Counted from the stretch's first letter, positions 43,989-53,022 are shown. The stretch is DNA of 64,000 nt from Candidatus Acidiferrales bacterium (GCA_035934015.1 DASYYH010000023.1:186001-250000); one strand, 5' to 3'. The notes: generated by a model from the sequence alone, not told the origin. A program made the numbers and translations.

Positions 43989-44825
43989 TTACTGCTCTTT
44001 TCGCAGGTATCTCACGCCATGGCGAAACAGTCCCGCCGTCGGCAGCGCTCTCACGTGCACTACCACCGCGGGCACGAACACATTTGCCATCCCTGGTGTG
44101 TAGGGCACAGCCACTTCGATCTGTGCGCCCTCCGCGTATTTATTCCGGCTGCGAAACGCGATCCCCTGCCGCGAAACATTTTCGCAAACCGCCATTTCTT
44201 CCGTGCCCATATCCTGCCGCACACATGCGGTCAATCTCGTATCGTAGCGCGTCGTTTCTCGTTCCGGCGTTGAGCTTGGCGCGGGTATGGCGTCGCTCCG
44301 CGACTCCGCCGTGCGGCTCTGGTGCATCGATTCGAGCGGTTGCTTCCAGATCGTCGGCGCCTCGCAGACCCGGCATTGCCGTGCGAAGAGATGATTGGTT
44401 TCGAATTCCTTCAGCTCGCGTGAATCCAAATAGGCCAGCTCTTGGCTCCGGCAGTGCGTGCATTCCACCAGCAATCGCACGACGGCTTCCGCCGCTTGCT
44501 CCGGCGAGGGGAACCCGATTCCCCAGAAATCCAATTTCTGGTCCACAAACGCCACGCCATAGCCGAACCCATCCGGTCCTTCCCGGTCGCGCGCCACCAC
44601 GCGAACTTGCGTTTCGCGATGCGTCCCGTCCGCGTGCCGGCGCCGGACGGTCAATTCCTGCTCCATCTGCAGACGATGCTTGAGTGTCAGCAGCGCGCCG
44701 TGACGGTTCACCACAATGGTCCGTGCCGTCTCCGTGAACGGCCGGTTCTCGGCGTCGACTCCCGCAACATCCAGAGAAAAAGAAACCGAGATGCGGTCGC
44801 TTCGCCGATCCTCGCGCGAGCCCAT
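43989..44825 (-). CDS. Tandem PilZ protein with central zinc-finger-like motif
   Basis: 278 residues, ATG at 44825. The N-terminal PilZ-like domain (about 5-115) has RRSDR (RxxxR) but VVNRHGALL instead of a full D/NxSxxG. Residues about 125-160 hold CTHC and CRVC pairs about 30 residues apart, a zinc-finger pattern. The C-terminal domain (about 185-275) has RYDTR and ENVSRQGIAF, a complete PilZ motif pair. The two halves may bind different ligands. Stands alone, near an M24 peptidase. Function inferred only as a c-di-GMP effector. Confidence 0.75.
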   Translation of the reverse strand: MGSREDRRSDRISVSFSLDVAGVDAENRPFTETARTIVVNRHGALLTLKHRLQMEQELTVRRRHADGTHRETQVRVVARDREGPDGFGYGVAFVDQKLDFWGIGFPSPEQAAEAVVRLLVECTHCRSQELAYLDSRELKEFETNHLFARQCRVCEAPTIWKQPLESMHQSRTAESRSDAIPAPSSTPERETTRYDTRLTACVRQDMGTEEMAVCENVSRQGIAFRSRNKYAEGAQIEVAVPYTPGMANVFVPAVVVHVRALPTAGLFRHGVRYLRKEQ

Positions 44826-44938
44826 CCGCCTGCCTCCTTCAATCGCAGAGGGATAATTGCAAAATCTAAGTTACCACATTGCGAATGTCGCGAATGCGCC
44901 GCCCTGTCGCGAGTTTCCGAGGATGAAACTTCGCACGC

Positions 44939-46225
44939 CTATGTCTCGAACGGGTGTTCGAGCGATGGGCTCTGCGGCGTGAACATCTTCGCGCCATCTT
45001 CGGTGATGTGTATGCAATCTTCCAGCCGCACGCCGAATTCTCCGCGGATGTAAACCCCCGGTTCGTCGCTGAAGCTCATCCGCGGCTCGAGCTTTATCGT
45101 GTCGCCGCCGACCAGGTAATACCATTCGTGGTCGTCCATTCCGATTCCGTGCCCCAATCGGTGGCCAAAATATTTGTACCCCGGCCCGTATCCCGCATCC
45201 TCGATCACTTTTCGCGCCGCCGCGTCCACCGATTGCGCTTCCACGCCCGGCCGCGCCTGCGCCAGCGCCGCAGACTGCGCCCGGTGCACGATGTCGAAAA
45301 CTTTTTGCATCTTGTCTGCCGGTTTTCCGATCACGAACGTCCGGCTGATGTCCGAATGGTATCCCTCCACCGTACAGCCGCCATCCATCAGCAGAATCGT
45401 TCCTTCTTCCACTTTTTGTGGCTCGATCGATCCGTGCGGCAGCGCCGAATACGGCCCCACTTGCACGCCGGCGTCTCCTTTGAATCCCAATTGATCGTGC
45501 GCTTGCGACACCATGCGCGAAAAATCGTTCTGCGTCATCCCCGGCTTCAGCGCTTCCCACGCCGCCTTGTACGCGTTCCACGTCACCGTATTCGCCAGTT
45601 GCAGCAGCGCAATTTCATGATCTGTCTTGTGTGCCCGGCAGCCCGCCGTCACAGGTGTCGCGCTCGTGAACGTTGCCTGCGGTGCCGCGTGCGCGATTCC
45701 GTCGCTGTATACGAACCACACCGTCTCCTCGATTCCCAGCCGTCCGCTCGCGATTCCGCGATCGTGCAACCCTTGCGCCGCGCGTTCATACGGGCTCTCG
45801 TTTTCTTGCCAGATGCGCATGTCCGGATTCCCCGCGAACGGCCCGCGGTTGATCTGTTCCCGTGCGCGGTCCTCCTCGAATCCCGGGCAAACGAAAAACG
45901 CCTCGCCCTTCGCCGGCACAATCAGGAAAAATGACCGCTCGCTCAGCCACCAGTCAATATTCGCAAAATATTTCAGCGACGACCCGCCGATCAGCACCAT
46001 CGCATCGATATGGTTCGCTCGCATCAGCCGTCGCGCTTTCTCGACGCGTTCCTGTCTTTCCGCCACCGTGATCGGCTGTGCCTGATCGCGCATCGACTTC
46101 AAATTCGCAATCGACGCCGGCAGCGGCGCGCACCCTGCATTCTCCTGCGCCGGAAGCCATCGCGACGCCAGCGGCAGGCTCGCGGCCAATCCTCCGAGTT
46201 GAAAAAATCTTCGGCGGCTCAGCAT
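44939..46225 (-). CDS. M24 family Xaa-Pro aminopeptidase-like protein, Tat-exported
   Basis: 428 residues from the ATG at 46225 (GAGGAG about 10 nt upstream). Begins with a Tat-type signal, LSRRRFFQLGG, then a creatinase N-domain and the pita-bread metalloprotease fold. Metal ligands visible: MDGG...HSDISRTF (Asp pair), LGHGIGMDDHE (His), SDEPGVYI (Glu), VRLEDCIHI (Glu). Probably a di-metal periplasmic peptidase. In the same direction as the esterase upstream, 52 bp apart. Confidence 0.88.
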   Translation of the reverse strand: MLSRRRFFQLGGLAASLPLASRWLPAQENAGCAPLPASIANLKSMRDQAQPITVAERQERVEKARRLMRANHIDAMVLIGGSSLKYFANIDWWLSERSFFLIVPAKGEAFFVCPGFEEDRAREQINRGPFAGNPDMRIWQENESPYERAAQGLHDRGIASGRLGIEETVWFVYSDGIAHAAPQATFTSATPVTAGCRAHKTDHEIALLQLANTVTWNAYKAAWEALKPGMTQNDFSRMVSQAHDQLGFKGDAGVQVGPYSALPHGSIEPQKVEEGTILLMDGGCTVEGYHSDISRTFVIGKPADKMQKVFDIVHRAQSAALAQARPGVEAQSVDAAARKVIEDAGYGPGYKYFGHRLGHGIGMDDHEWYYLVGGDTIKLEPRMSFSDEPGVYIRGEFGVRLEDCIHITEDGAKMFTPQSPSLEHPFET

Positions 46226-46277
46226 CGTTTCATTCTCCTCAGTATTCGGTTTTTCGCGCACATCGAATCGTTTGCTC

Positions 46278-48116
46278 TCAATACACCCAGCTCATGTCCG
46301 CGCCCTTCGGCGCCGTTTTCTTCATCCACTCCGCCGCCTGCGGGAAAATTCGCTGGTTCCACGTCATTCCGCTCACTCCCGGAGGATTGATCGGCCCGCC
46401 CGTGTAGCAGTGCGGCTGCTTTTCTCCGTATTCGAAATCTCCCGCATAGTACGGATAGTTCGTCTGTTCCAGAAAATCCTGCAGCAGCGACACCGCATTG
46501 TTCAAATAGAATGTATCCATCGTCCCGACGGTAAAATGCAATTTCCCCACGAGCTTCGGCCCCAGCGTGCTCCAGTTCGTCCGAATGATGTAGCTCAAGT
46601 CGTAGTGTTGCTTCCAGTATTCCGCCACATCGTGATTGACTTCTCCCGTCATCGGATCCCAGATTTCTCTCGGATATCCGTCGTCGCCCGCGGGACTGAA
46701 CACCGCCTGCCAGATATCAAACTGATCGCCTGACCGGCTTTTCGTCCCCAGCACCAGTTCACGATGCGTTTCGCCTTCCATCGTGTTTTCGATCTCGTCG
46801 TCCGTCGTGCGCATCATCCCGCGCGGCACTTTCGCAAACGGCCCTTCCACCCAGAACGCATTCTTGTCCTCGTATAAATTCACCGTCTGATACGCACGAA
46901 AATCCACCGGGTCCGGGCACGCCGTCCACGCTCCATTGTAAAAATCGGGGTAAAACACCTGCGACGCCAGCGTTTCCCATCCGCCCGTTGATCCGCCGTA
47001 AACAGCCCGCGCCCATCCTTGCCCGATTCCGCGGTACCGCCGCTCCACCTCCGGAATCAGCTCTTTCACGATCGCGTCGCCGTATGGCCCCACGTTTTCC
47101 GAATTCACCGCGTACGAATCGTCGAAATACGGATTCGCGTGTTGAATTGTCAGCACCAAAAAATGCGGCAATCTTCCCGAAGTCCAGTCTTGATAAAATT
47201 TGTACGCATATTCCTGCGCCATTCGCTCGCGTCCCGTCGCATCGGGCGACGGCGGCTCCGTCCGAAAAGGCATCGCCGCGCGCCAGTCCGGCGCGAAATG
47301 CCCTTGATACACCATCAGCGGATAGTGCGCGTTCGGATGTTCGTTCCATCCCGGCGGCAGCAGCACGTCGCCCGTGATGTACGTCGGCGTCCCGTAGAAT
47401 TTCGTCAGCAGCGCACTCTCGATGCGCACGTGCTTGATCCAATCCGTATCCTGCGGCGCCGTCACCGGCGGCACAACTTCGCTCAGCCCCACGTGAATCA
47501 CGCCGTCTGCCGTTGGATCCACATGCACGTGCTGCACGGCGCTGTACAAATTCCCCGGCTTGCGCGCCCAGTGCTGTCCTTCGCCTTTGTCCGGAGGCAG
47601 TTCGACCGTGTGCCCATTCGCCAGATGATACGTCTGATAAATATTCAGCACCGCCTGCACGTAATAATCTCCCGCTGCCACTTTCGCCAGGCTTTCGATC
47701 GGATATCCGAACACCGACGCATCCACCGTCACCGGCGTCCCCGGCATCCAATCGTTCACATTTACGCCGAACATCTGCGCCGCCGTCAGCGCCGTGTACC
47801 CGGTTTGAAATCGCGGTTCCGGCTCGTTGGTCGTCGCCAGCACCAGTATCACGCGTCCAGTCAGCGGCGCCGCGCTCCTCTCGCTCGGAAATGTAATCTC
47901 GAATTTCAGCCCGCTCGATTTCTCCGCAGCCGCGCCTTTGTGCGTTCGTGAACTCTTCCGCGAAGAAGCGTGTGCGCCCTCCTGCGCCGTCGCCGCGCTC
48001 GGAAGAGTCGCCCAGCAAATCAGCGCCGCTAGGAACAGCCACATCGCGCTTCTTCGTGACTTCTCCCGCGCACCAATTCGTTTTGTGCAAATCATCGCCG
48101 TTTTGTTTCCTCGCAT
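46278..48116 (-). CDS. Secreted esterase-like alpha/beta hydrolase
   Basis: 612 residues, ATG at 48116; a second ATG at 48095 is possible. Signal peptide about residues 22-45 (MWLFLAALICWATLPSAATA). The C-terminal half contains a nucleophile elbow GGSTGGWE in the esterase-D style and a likely acid/His region (CYTGGPINPPG). A basic spacer after the signal is lysine/serine-rich. Substrate unknown. Same orientation as the M24 peptidase downstream, so they may be cotranscribed. Confidence 0.8.
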   Translation of the reverse strand: MRGNKTAMICTKRIGAREKSRRSAMWLFLAALICWATLPSAATAQEGAHASSRKSSRTHKGAAAEKSSGLKFEITFPSERSAAPLTGRVILVLATTNEPEPRFQTGYTALTAAQMFGVNVNDWMPGTPVTVDASVFGYPIESLAKVAAGDYYVQAVLNIYQTYHLANGHTVELPPDKGEGQHWARKPGNLYSAVQHVHVDPTADGVIHVGLSEVVPPVTAPQDTDWIKHVRIESALLTKFYGTPTYITGDVLLPPGWNEHPNAHYPLMVYQGHFAPDWRAAMPFRTEPPSPDATGRERMAQEYAYKFYQDWTSGRLPHFLVLTIQHANPYFDDSYAVNSENVGPYGDAIVKELIPEVERRYRGIGQGWARAVYGGSTGGWETLASQVFYPDFYNGAWTACPDPVDFRAYQTVNLYEDKNAFWVEGPFAKVPRGMMRTTDDEIENTMEGETHRELVLGTKSRSGDQFDIWQAVFSPAGDDGYPREIWDPMTGEVNHDVAEYWKQHYDLSYIIRTNWSTLGPKLVGKLHFTVGTMDTFYLNNAVSLLQDFLEQTNYPYYAGDFEYGEKQPHCYTGGPINPPGVSGMTWNQRIFPQAAEWMKKTAPKGADMSWVY

Positions 48117-48273
48117 GGCGCACCCCCGTATGGTCTTTCAGCGCACGAAATCATACTCGCCTTTTTTCTCTCCGGCGTCGTTTTTTCATTCGCCCGGACA
48201 CACGTCGTCCGATCTCCGCCGGCGCTTTGAAAAATCGAAAAGGCTTGTCATTCAAAGGAGCAAAGCGACGAGC

Positions 48274-48290
48274 CTGCCTGCCGCAGGCAG
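48274..48290. repeat. REP-like inverted repeat
   Basis: CTGCCTG-CCG-CAGGCAG at 48274-48290, in a sequence around 48256-48290 (AAAGGAGCAAAGCGACGAG just before it) of the kind often dispersed in genomes. No T-run follows. It is between the esterase and a PilZ gene; no terminator role is certain. Confidence 0.4.
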
Positions 48291-48357
48291 GGAATCTGCA
48301 GATCGCTTTTTCTTGGGAGTACCTCGGTGGTTCTTGTTCAGCAGTTTTTTTACAGAA

Positions 48358-48720
48358 TTAACGCTGCGTTTCCGCCAGCCATCCATCGAGCATTCGCTGC
48401 TGCTCGGCGGGTGTATTTTCAAACACGATTCCCATCCCAAATTCGGCGTGAACGTTCAGCACGCGCCCATTCGTCTGAAATGTCTGCCCGCCTTTGCTCA
48501 GCTTCACGCGCACTTCCGTTCCTTCCGCGAACGTGTTCATCGCGCCCATATAGCAGCCGTTCGCGCTCAGTTGCGTCGTTTGCGCCATGATGCGCTCGCC
48601 CGAGCGGATCTCCGTCACATCCGCCAGCGCCACGATGATGTGCCGTTGCGCCACGCGTCGCTCTGGGCTTCCCTCGCCCTCGCCGCTCGCGTTTTCCGGA
48701 TTCGAAGTCCTCTCCGTCAT
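48358..48720 (-). CDS. PilZ domain protein
   Basis: 120 residues, ATG at 48720 with GAGGTG 5 nt upstream. A single PilZ domain: RRVAQR (RxxxR) and QLSANGCYMG, where the D/N of D/NxSxxG is Gln, so c-di-GMP affinity may be altered. GMGIVFE closes the barrel. Small stand-alone effector. Confidence 0.8.
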   Translation of the reverse strand: MTERTSNPENASGEGEGSPERRVAQRHIIVALADVTEIRSGERIMAQTTQLSANGCYMGAMNTFAEGTEVRVKLSKGGQTFQTNGRVLNVHAEFGMGIVFENTPAEQQRMLDGWLAETQR

Positions 48721-49191
48721 CGCTCACCTCGATCTCGTCCTGCCACTTCCTCGCCGCAGCCTTCCGTCGCCAAATCGTTTGCCAAATCTTTGTCGCAGTC
48801 CTCCCTGGTCAAATCCCTGTTGCGGCTTCGCTCCCAATTTCCGTTCCGCTGCCGCAACAGCCTCCGTCCCGTCCCACCATAACCGCTCGCCCCGTTTTCG
48901 GCAATAGGACTCCGTACCAACTCGCCTCGGAGGCAGAAGCTTTCATGATCCGCACCGCGATACTCGTCAACATGGGCTGGCATATTGAGGAATAACTTCA
49001 CATTACGCTTTCCCATGCCAATCGACACTCACAACTTCGTTAGGGTAGTGGGCAGTGTCCGATTATCCGACTGTACGTCCAACTTGAATTCAAAACAGCG
49101 GCCAGCCGAGACCGTGATTGAATTCGCCAACCTGGTAAGAACGCAGCCTATATCATTGAAGAGTAGATACTGGCGTGATATACGCATTGGA
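48721..49191. other. Intergenic stretch, no supported gene (471 bp)
   Basis: Lies between the PilZ gene and the unrecognised membrane protein. The frame of the latter is open from a TTG at 48985 and an ATG at 49015, so a longer N-terminus is possible but has no recognisable content. Base composition becomes AT-richer toward 49000. No RNA gene or clear promoter was seen. Confidence 0.5.
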
Positions 49192-49947
49192 ATGAGGCTC
49201 CCTGACATCCCAACCTCAGTCGCTTTTTGGGCCGGCGTAGCCACTTTGTTGGGTGCGGCTGGTGCGTGGTTCACGTTCACAGCCACAGTTTTAAGTTCTC
49301 GTCGGGAGACATACCAAGGCATTCGGAATCTGCTTGTCGGTCTTCACGCAGAACTTGACTTGGTATCTCAATGGGCGAGCGGTGGTGAAGGAGACCCCGG
49401 ATACGTGCTTCCGGAAGACTTAAAGACGCTCACAAAAGTACAGAAGGACTGGTTTAATCCGAGTCGTTTCATCTTCACTTTAGAAACTCCCACTCTTCAG
49501 AATTTCACAAGGTCTCAATACATCCGTCATCTGACTGCGATTGTCCAGCCGCTCGTCAAATTGAATTACTCGTTTCGCCGCCTTTTTGAATTTCACGCTG
49601 ATTATCGCGCCTTCGTGAACAACAGTCCCGCCTTGTATACAAGTGTGTTCAAGAAGCTCAAGGACCCCCAGAGTGTCTATTTACCTGCAGAGGCTGACTT
49701 CATGAATTTTGTGTTTGGAATGAATCATAGATTGCATCAGAACTTAATCGGCGGCGAGAAAACGTCAGACGAGCTTTGCTTATATAAGGCCTTCCGTTCC
49801 GCGAAGAGTGCCCTCGCACAGTTCGAAGCGCAGCTGCAAGTAGAGCCTCTGCCGCGGTGGTTCTGGATACTTCACGTCCTAGCCTCGTGCCTGACATTTA
49901 TTGCAGTGTGGCAAGTATTGCGTTGGTTTTCGATTCTGAAGGGTTGA
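49192..49947 (+). CDS. Unrecognised membrane-anchored protein
   Basis: 251 residues from the ATG at 49192; longer starts (TTG at 48985, ATG at 49015) are open, and this choice is tentative as there is no strong ribosome site. One N-terminal membrane helix (about 8-32, FWAGVATLLGAAGAWFTFTA), a soluble helical domain with RYIRHLTAIV-like and FEFHADYRAF sequences, and a C-terminal membrane helix (WILHVLASCLTFIAVWQVL). Its codon use and base composition look AT-richer than its neighbours. I do not recognise the family; possible horizontal acquisition. Confidence 0.6.
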   Translation: MRLPDIPTSVAFWAGVATLLGAAGAWFTFTATVLSSRRETYQGIRNLLVGLHAELDLVSQWASGGEGDPGYVLPEDLKTLTKVQKDWFNPSRFIFTLETPTLQNFTRSQYIRHLTAIVQPLVKLNYSFRRLFEFHADYRAFVNNSPALYTSVFKKLKDPQSVYLPAEADFMNFVFGMNHRLHQNLIGGEKTSDELCLYKAFRSAKSALAQFEAQLQVEPLPRWFWILHVLASCLTFIAVWQVLRWFSILKG

Positions 49948-50298
49948 ACGAGCCGCAGATTTAACGCTTGACGGCTGATTAGCGAATTGACGCCGAGCTA
50001 CTTGCCTGATTAACGTGCTAAGATGAGACACACCCTCAAGTGCTTGGTAAACGCGGAAATCGGAAACTGAACTACTACCTTCGGTCCGAATCTCTGTTAC
50101 AACTTCAGTTAACTCGTACTATATGTACCCAGACAGTCATGATACCTAGACTCATCTTCGCCGCGCAACTCGCCCTCAGCGGAGAACGACGGTGGGGTCT
50201 TCCCTCCGTCTGACTTTCGATCCTAACCGCCAAACTCCAGCGGCCCGAGCCTGTTCTCATTTCCCATCTACCCAGTCTGCTACATCCTAAATTTTCGC

Positions 50299-50327
50299 TT
50301 GACAACTAGTTAACTCTATGGTACACA
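50299..50327 (+). promoter_or_regulatory. Candidate sigma-70 promoter of the small RNA
   Basis: TTGACA at 50299-50304 followed after 17 nt by TACACA at 50322-50327. The -35 is perfect; the -10 is weak. A start near 50334 would put transcription at the base of the first RNA hairpin. Confidence 0.4.
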
Positions 50328-50333
50328 GTATCT

Positions 50334-50410
50334 AGCGGCCTGGGAAAGTCAGGCTGCGAACGATAGCGCTGGAAGTATGCCAGGCCACGGCGACGTGGCC
50401 TTTTTGTTTT
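50334..50410 (+). ncRNA. Candidate small structured RNA ending in an intrinsic terminator
   Basis: GGCCTGG (50337-50343) is complementary to CCAGGCC (50380-50386) and would enclose an inner hairpin. The last four bases of that right arm (GGCC, 50383-50386) are also the start of the terminator stem. The two helices therefore compete, as in attenuators. I cannot match it to a known RNA family. It could be a small RNA or a leader; the next supported gene is 900 bp downstream. Confidence 0.4.
50383..50410 (+). terminator. Intrinsic terminator
   Basis: GGCCACG (50383-50389), GNRA-type loop GCGA, CGTGGCC (50394-50400), then TTTTTGTTTT. A perfect 7-bp GC-rich stem with a T-tract. Confidence 0.85.
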
Positions 50411-50507
50411 CTTGAAGCGCCGTAGCCGCACTCTAGCGAAGGGGCTCCATGAAGCGCATTAGCCGGATTGGAGGCGAAGGAGTTTCGCTTTTTGTTCGTT
50501 TTTGTGA

Positions 50508-50973
50508 TTTCTAATCGCTAGAGATATGAATAATTAGAACTCGATGCAACTGACACAAAACAAACAACGGGAGGCCGTTCTAATCGCTGATTCTTTCGGT
50601 TTTTTAAAAAACTTTGCGATTTCGGACACTCGCCTCCGTCCGCCATTTTTCCCGATTCGGGAAGTCGCCCGCCCCCTCAGGCTTGCCCGCAGCGGCCCGT
50701 TGACCTCGGATCAGCGCAAATTTCTAATCGGGACAGCAAAGCTCAGTGACTTTGCGCTAACCACTCGCAAAACCAATCACTTGCCTTTTTCTAATCGGGA
50801 CAGATTCTCATCCCTTCCTCTTTGCGCCGCTTTGCGCGCAAACGCTTCGTCTTTCGCTTGCTCGCCACTTGCCACTCGTCACTGGTCACTGCCTTTAACT
50901 AATCGAGTTTCTATGGGAAATAAGAACTCGAGGCAACTCACACAAAACAAACAGTCGGACTCATTTCTAATCG
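50508..50973. repeat. Dispersed degenerate repeats (TTCTAATCG motif and 31-bp pair)
   Basis: TTTCTAATCG or close variants start near 50508, 50577, 50721, 50788, 50894 and 50964, with several spacings near 67-72 bp. A 31-bp segment at 50536-50566 recurs at 50923-50953 with two mismatches. Probably remnants of a duplicated element. Confidence 0.5.
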
Positions 50974-51313
50974 AGTTTTTTCGCCATTTTCTTCGTGTCT
51001 CTGTCCGTTCTCGGACACTCGCATCTCGCTCGAATCGATGTGCACACGGTTCTTTTCCATCGGCCGCTTTCCCCGCGCCCGTTTTTCGGCCTCCGCAATT
51101 TCTTGTGGCCTCTCCACTTGCCGATCTCGATCTCCGCGCAAACGCCCCGCAGACCATTTTGGATGTTGACCCGGGATACCCAAATTCGAGAAACTATCGC
51201 TTTGCGGCCGGGTACCGAGTCAATTTTGAAGCGCCTGCCTGCCAATGCAACCACGCGGCTCCCGGCCACAGACGCAATCATTCACAGGCAAGCAAGCGCA
51301 GTGAGGACAAACA

Positions 51314-52522
51314 ATGAATTCGCCGATTGGTGAGCTGCTTCCTCCGAATCGCCTGATGCTGACTCCCGGCCCTTCGCAGATTGACCCGCGCGTCTATCGC
51401 GCCATGTCCACTCCGATCGTCGGCCATCTCGATCCATGGTTCCTCGAAATGATGGGCGATCTCCAGGTCCAGCTTCGTCAGGTTTTTCAAACGCAAAATC
51501 GTCTCACGTTCCCCATATCAGCCTCTGGTTCGGGCGGCATCGAAGCCGCCGTCCTCAACCCGCTCGAAGCGGGCGATGAAGCCATCATCTGCGTCAATGG
51601 CGTTTTCAGCGAACGAATGGCCATCATCGCGGAGCGCACTCCCGCGAAAATCATCCGCGTCGAAGCGCCATACGGCAAGCCTTGCGATCCCGATGATGTC
51701 CGCCGCGCAGGCAAGGGAAAGAAAATCAAAATCGTCGGCGTCACGCACGGTGAAAGTTCCACCAGCGTTGTCACCGATCTCGATAACGTGCGCAAAGTCG
51801 CCGATGAACTCGGCGCGCTCCTCGTCGTCGACACCGTTTCCACTCTTGCCGGGATGCCCATCAACGTTGACAAGACGAAAATCGACATCTGCTTCAGCGG
51901 CTCGCAGAAGGCTTTGAGCGCACCTCCGGGAATGGCGCCTATCACCGTCAGCCCGCGCGGCGAGGATGTTCTTCGCGCGCGCAAGACGCCGGTGCAAAGC
52001 TGGTATTTCGATTTGACCACCACCATGAATTATTGGGGTAAGGAGCGCACCTATCACCATACCGCTCCCATCTCTCTCGTTTTCGCCATGCGCGAAGCGT
52101 TGCGCATCGTTCTCGAAGAAGGACTCGAAGCGCGCTGGGCGCGGCATGCCGAAAATCGCGATGCGCTGGTCGCTGGCCTCGAAGCCATGGGGCTCGAGAT
52201 GTTCGTTGAAAATCCGAAGGATCGTCAGGTCACGGTCACTGGAATCAAAGTTCCGCAGAGAGTCGAAGACGCCAGGCTGCGCAATCAGTTGCTCGACGAG
52301 TTCAACATCGAAATCGGCGGCGGCTTTGGTCCGATCAAGGGCAAGCTCTGGCGCGTTGGTCTGATGGGCCACGGTTGCCAGAAAAATAATGTTCTTCTTT
52401 TTCTCGCCGCGCTCGAAAAGTGTTTGCTGGATCAGAATTTCCATTTGCCGGCCGGCGCAGGTGTTGGCGCCGCGGTTCGCAGCTACGCGGAAGCGCACGC
52501 CGCCGTCGCCACGCACAAGTAG
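51314..52522 (+). CDS. Class V aminotransferase (alanine/serine-glyoxylate type)
   Basis: 402 residues, ATG at 51314 with GAGGA 6 nt upstream. PLP fold with LTPGPSQIDPRV, the PLP-lysine motif SGSQKALSAPPGM, and GGGFGPIKGKLWRVGLMGH. The sequence resembles alanine-glyoxylate and serine-glyoxylate aminotransferases, and to a lesser extent purine-catabolism enzymes. Substrate pair is not decided here. It follows the gene-poor region. Confidence 0.88.
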   Translation: MNSPIGELLPPNRLMLTPGPSQIDPRVYRAMSTPIVGHLDPWFLEMMGDLQVQLRQVFQTQNRLTFPISASGSGGIEAAVLNPLEAGDEAIICVNGVFSERMAIIAERTPAKIIRVEAPYGKPCDPDDVRRAGKGKKIKIVGVTHGESSTSVVTDLDNVRKVADELGALLVVDTVSTLAGMPINVDKTKIDICFSGSQKALSAPPGMAPITVSPRGEDVLRARKTPVQSWYFDLTTTMNYWGKERTYHHTAPISLVFAMREALRIVLEEGLEARWARHAENRDALVAGLEAMGLEMFVENPKDRQVTVTGIKVPQRVEDARLRNQLLDEFNIEIGGGFGPIKGKLWRVGLMGHGCQKNNVLLFLAALEKCLLDQNFHLPAGAGVGAAVRSYAEAHAAVATHK

Positions 52523-52605
52523 TTTGGATTATTTTCGGCGCCGCGAATTTTGCGGCGCTAGTTGCAGGAAAAAGAAAGAGAAAAGGGAACGAGGGCAAAC
52601 GAAAG

Positions 52606-52986
52606 ATGACCACGGGAACCGTAACGCGCATTCCCAATCGCGGCATGATGAGCGATTTCGTCCGGCCATTCGAAGTCGCCTCGAAAATGACAGATGTCGT
52701 TTACCGCGTGCGCTTTTCGCACACCTGGAACGGCATCGCCACGCGCCATTCCGATACCATCGACTGCAAATTTTATGTGGATGGCAAAGGCGTCGTGCTG
52801 GGCCTCGCCCATCTAGCCTTTGTCGATTTTATGGCTCGCTGCAAACGCAATCTCACCGATCGCGAAGCAAGCTTCATCGCCGCAGAATATTTGCGCGAGC
52901 GCCTCGAGCAGGAAGACGAGCACGAACTTTACGACGTCCCAGCCGCAGAAGTGACGCGCATCATCGAAAAGCTCGGCATCCGTTAG
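52606..52986 (+). CDS. Hypothetical protein
   Basis: 126 residues from the ATG at 52606; an upstream extension would overlap the aminotransferase and reads like non-coding sequence. Soluble. Beta-rich N-terminal half (VVYRVRFSHTWNGIATRHSD; DCKFYVDGKGVVLGLAHL) and a helical C-terminal half (REASFIAAEYLRERLEQEDE). No known motif. Between the aminotransferase and the CPBP gene, same strand. Confidence 0.6.
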   Translation: MTTGTVTRIPNRGMMSDFVRPFEVASKMTDVVYRVRFSHTWNGIATRHSDTIDCKFYVDGKGVVLGLAHLAFVDFMARCKRNLTDREASFIAAEYLRERLEQEDEHELYDVPAAEVTRIIEKLGIR

Positions 52987-53022
52987 CCGCGCACATTTGC
53001 GTCTGCGTAAATTCCTCATCCC

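Larger units (their letters stand above)
49948..51313. other. Gene-poor AT-richer region (1366 bp)
   Basis: No recognisable protein-coding gene. It holds the candidate small RNA and its promoter (50299-50410), a duplicated 9-mer AGTTAACTC (50107-50115 and 50308-50316), six dispersed copies of a TTCTAATCG-like motif (50508-50973) and a 31-bp near-identical repeat pair (50536-50566, 50923-50953). A long open frame at 50544-51317 is not supported as a gene. Confidence 0.6.

Noticed and set aside
46759-48123. 454-codon open frame, minus strand, same region as the esterase
   Set aside because: It is another reading frame of the esterase gene, Arg/Gly-rich and without motifs. The esterase frame has a signal peptide and a nucleophile elbow.
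50544-51317. Open frame of 257 codons in the repeat region
   Set aside because: The translation has no recognisable domain, contains repeated phrases from the DNA repeats, and has no credible ribosome site. It is more likely chance in GC-biased, repeat-rich DNA.
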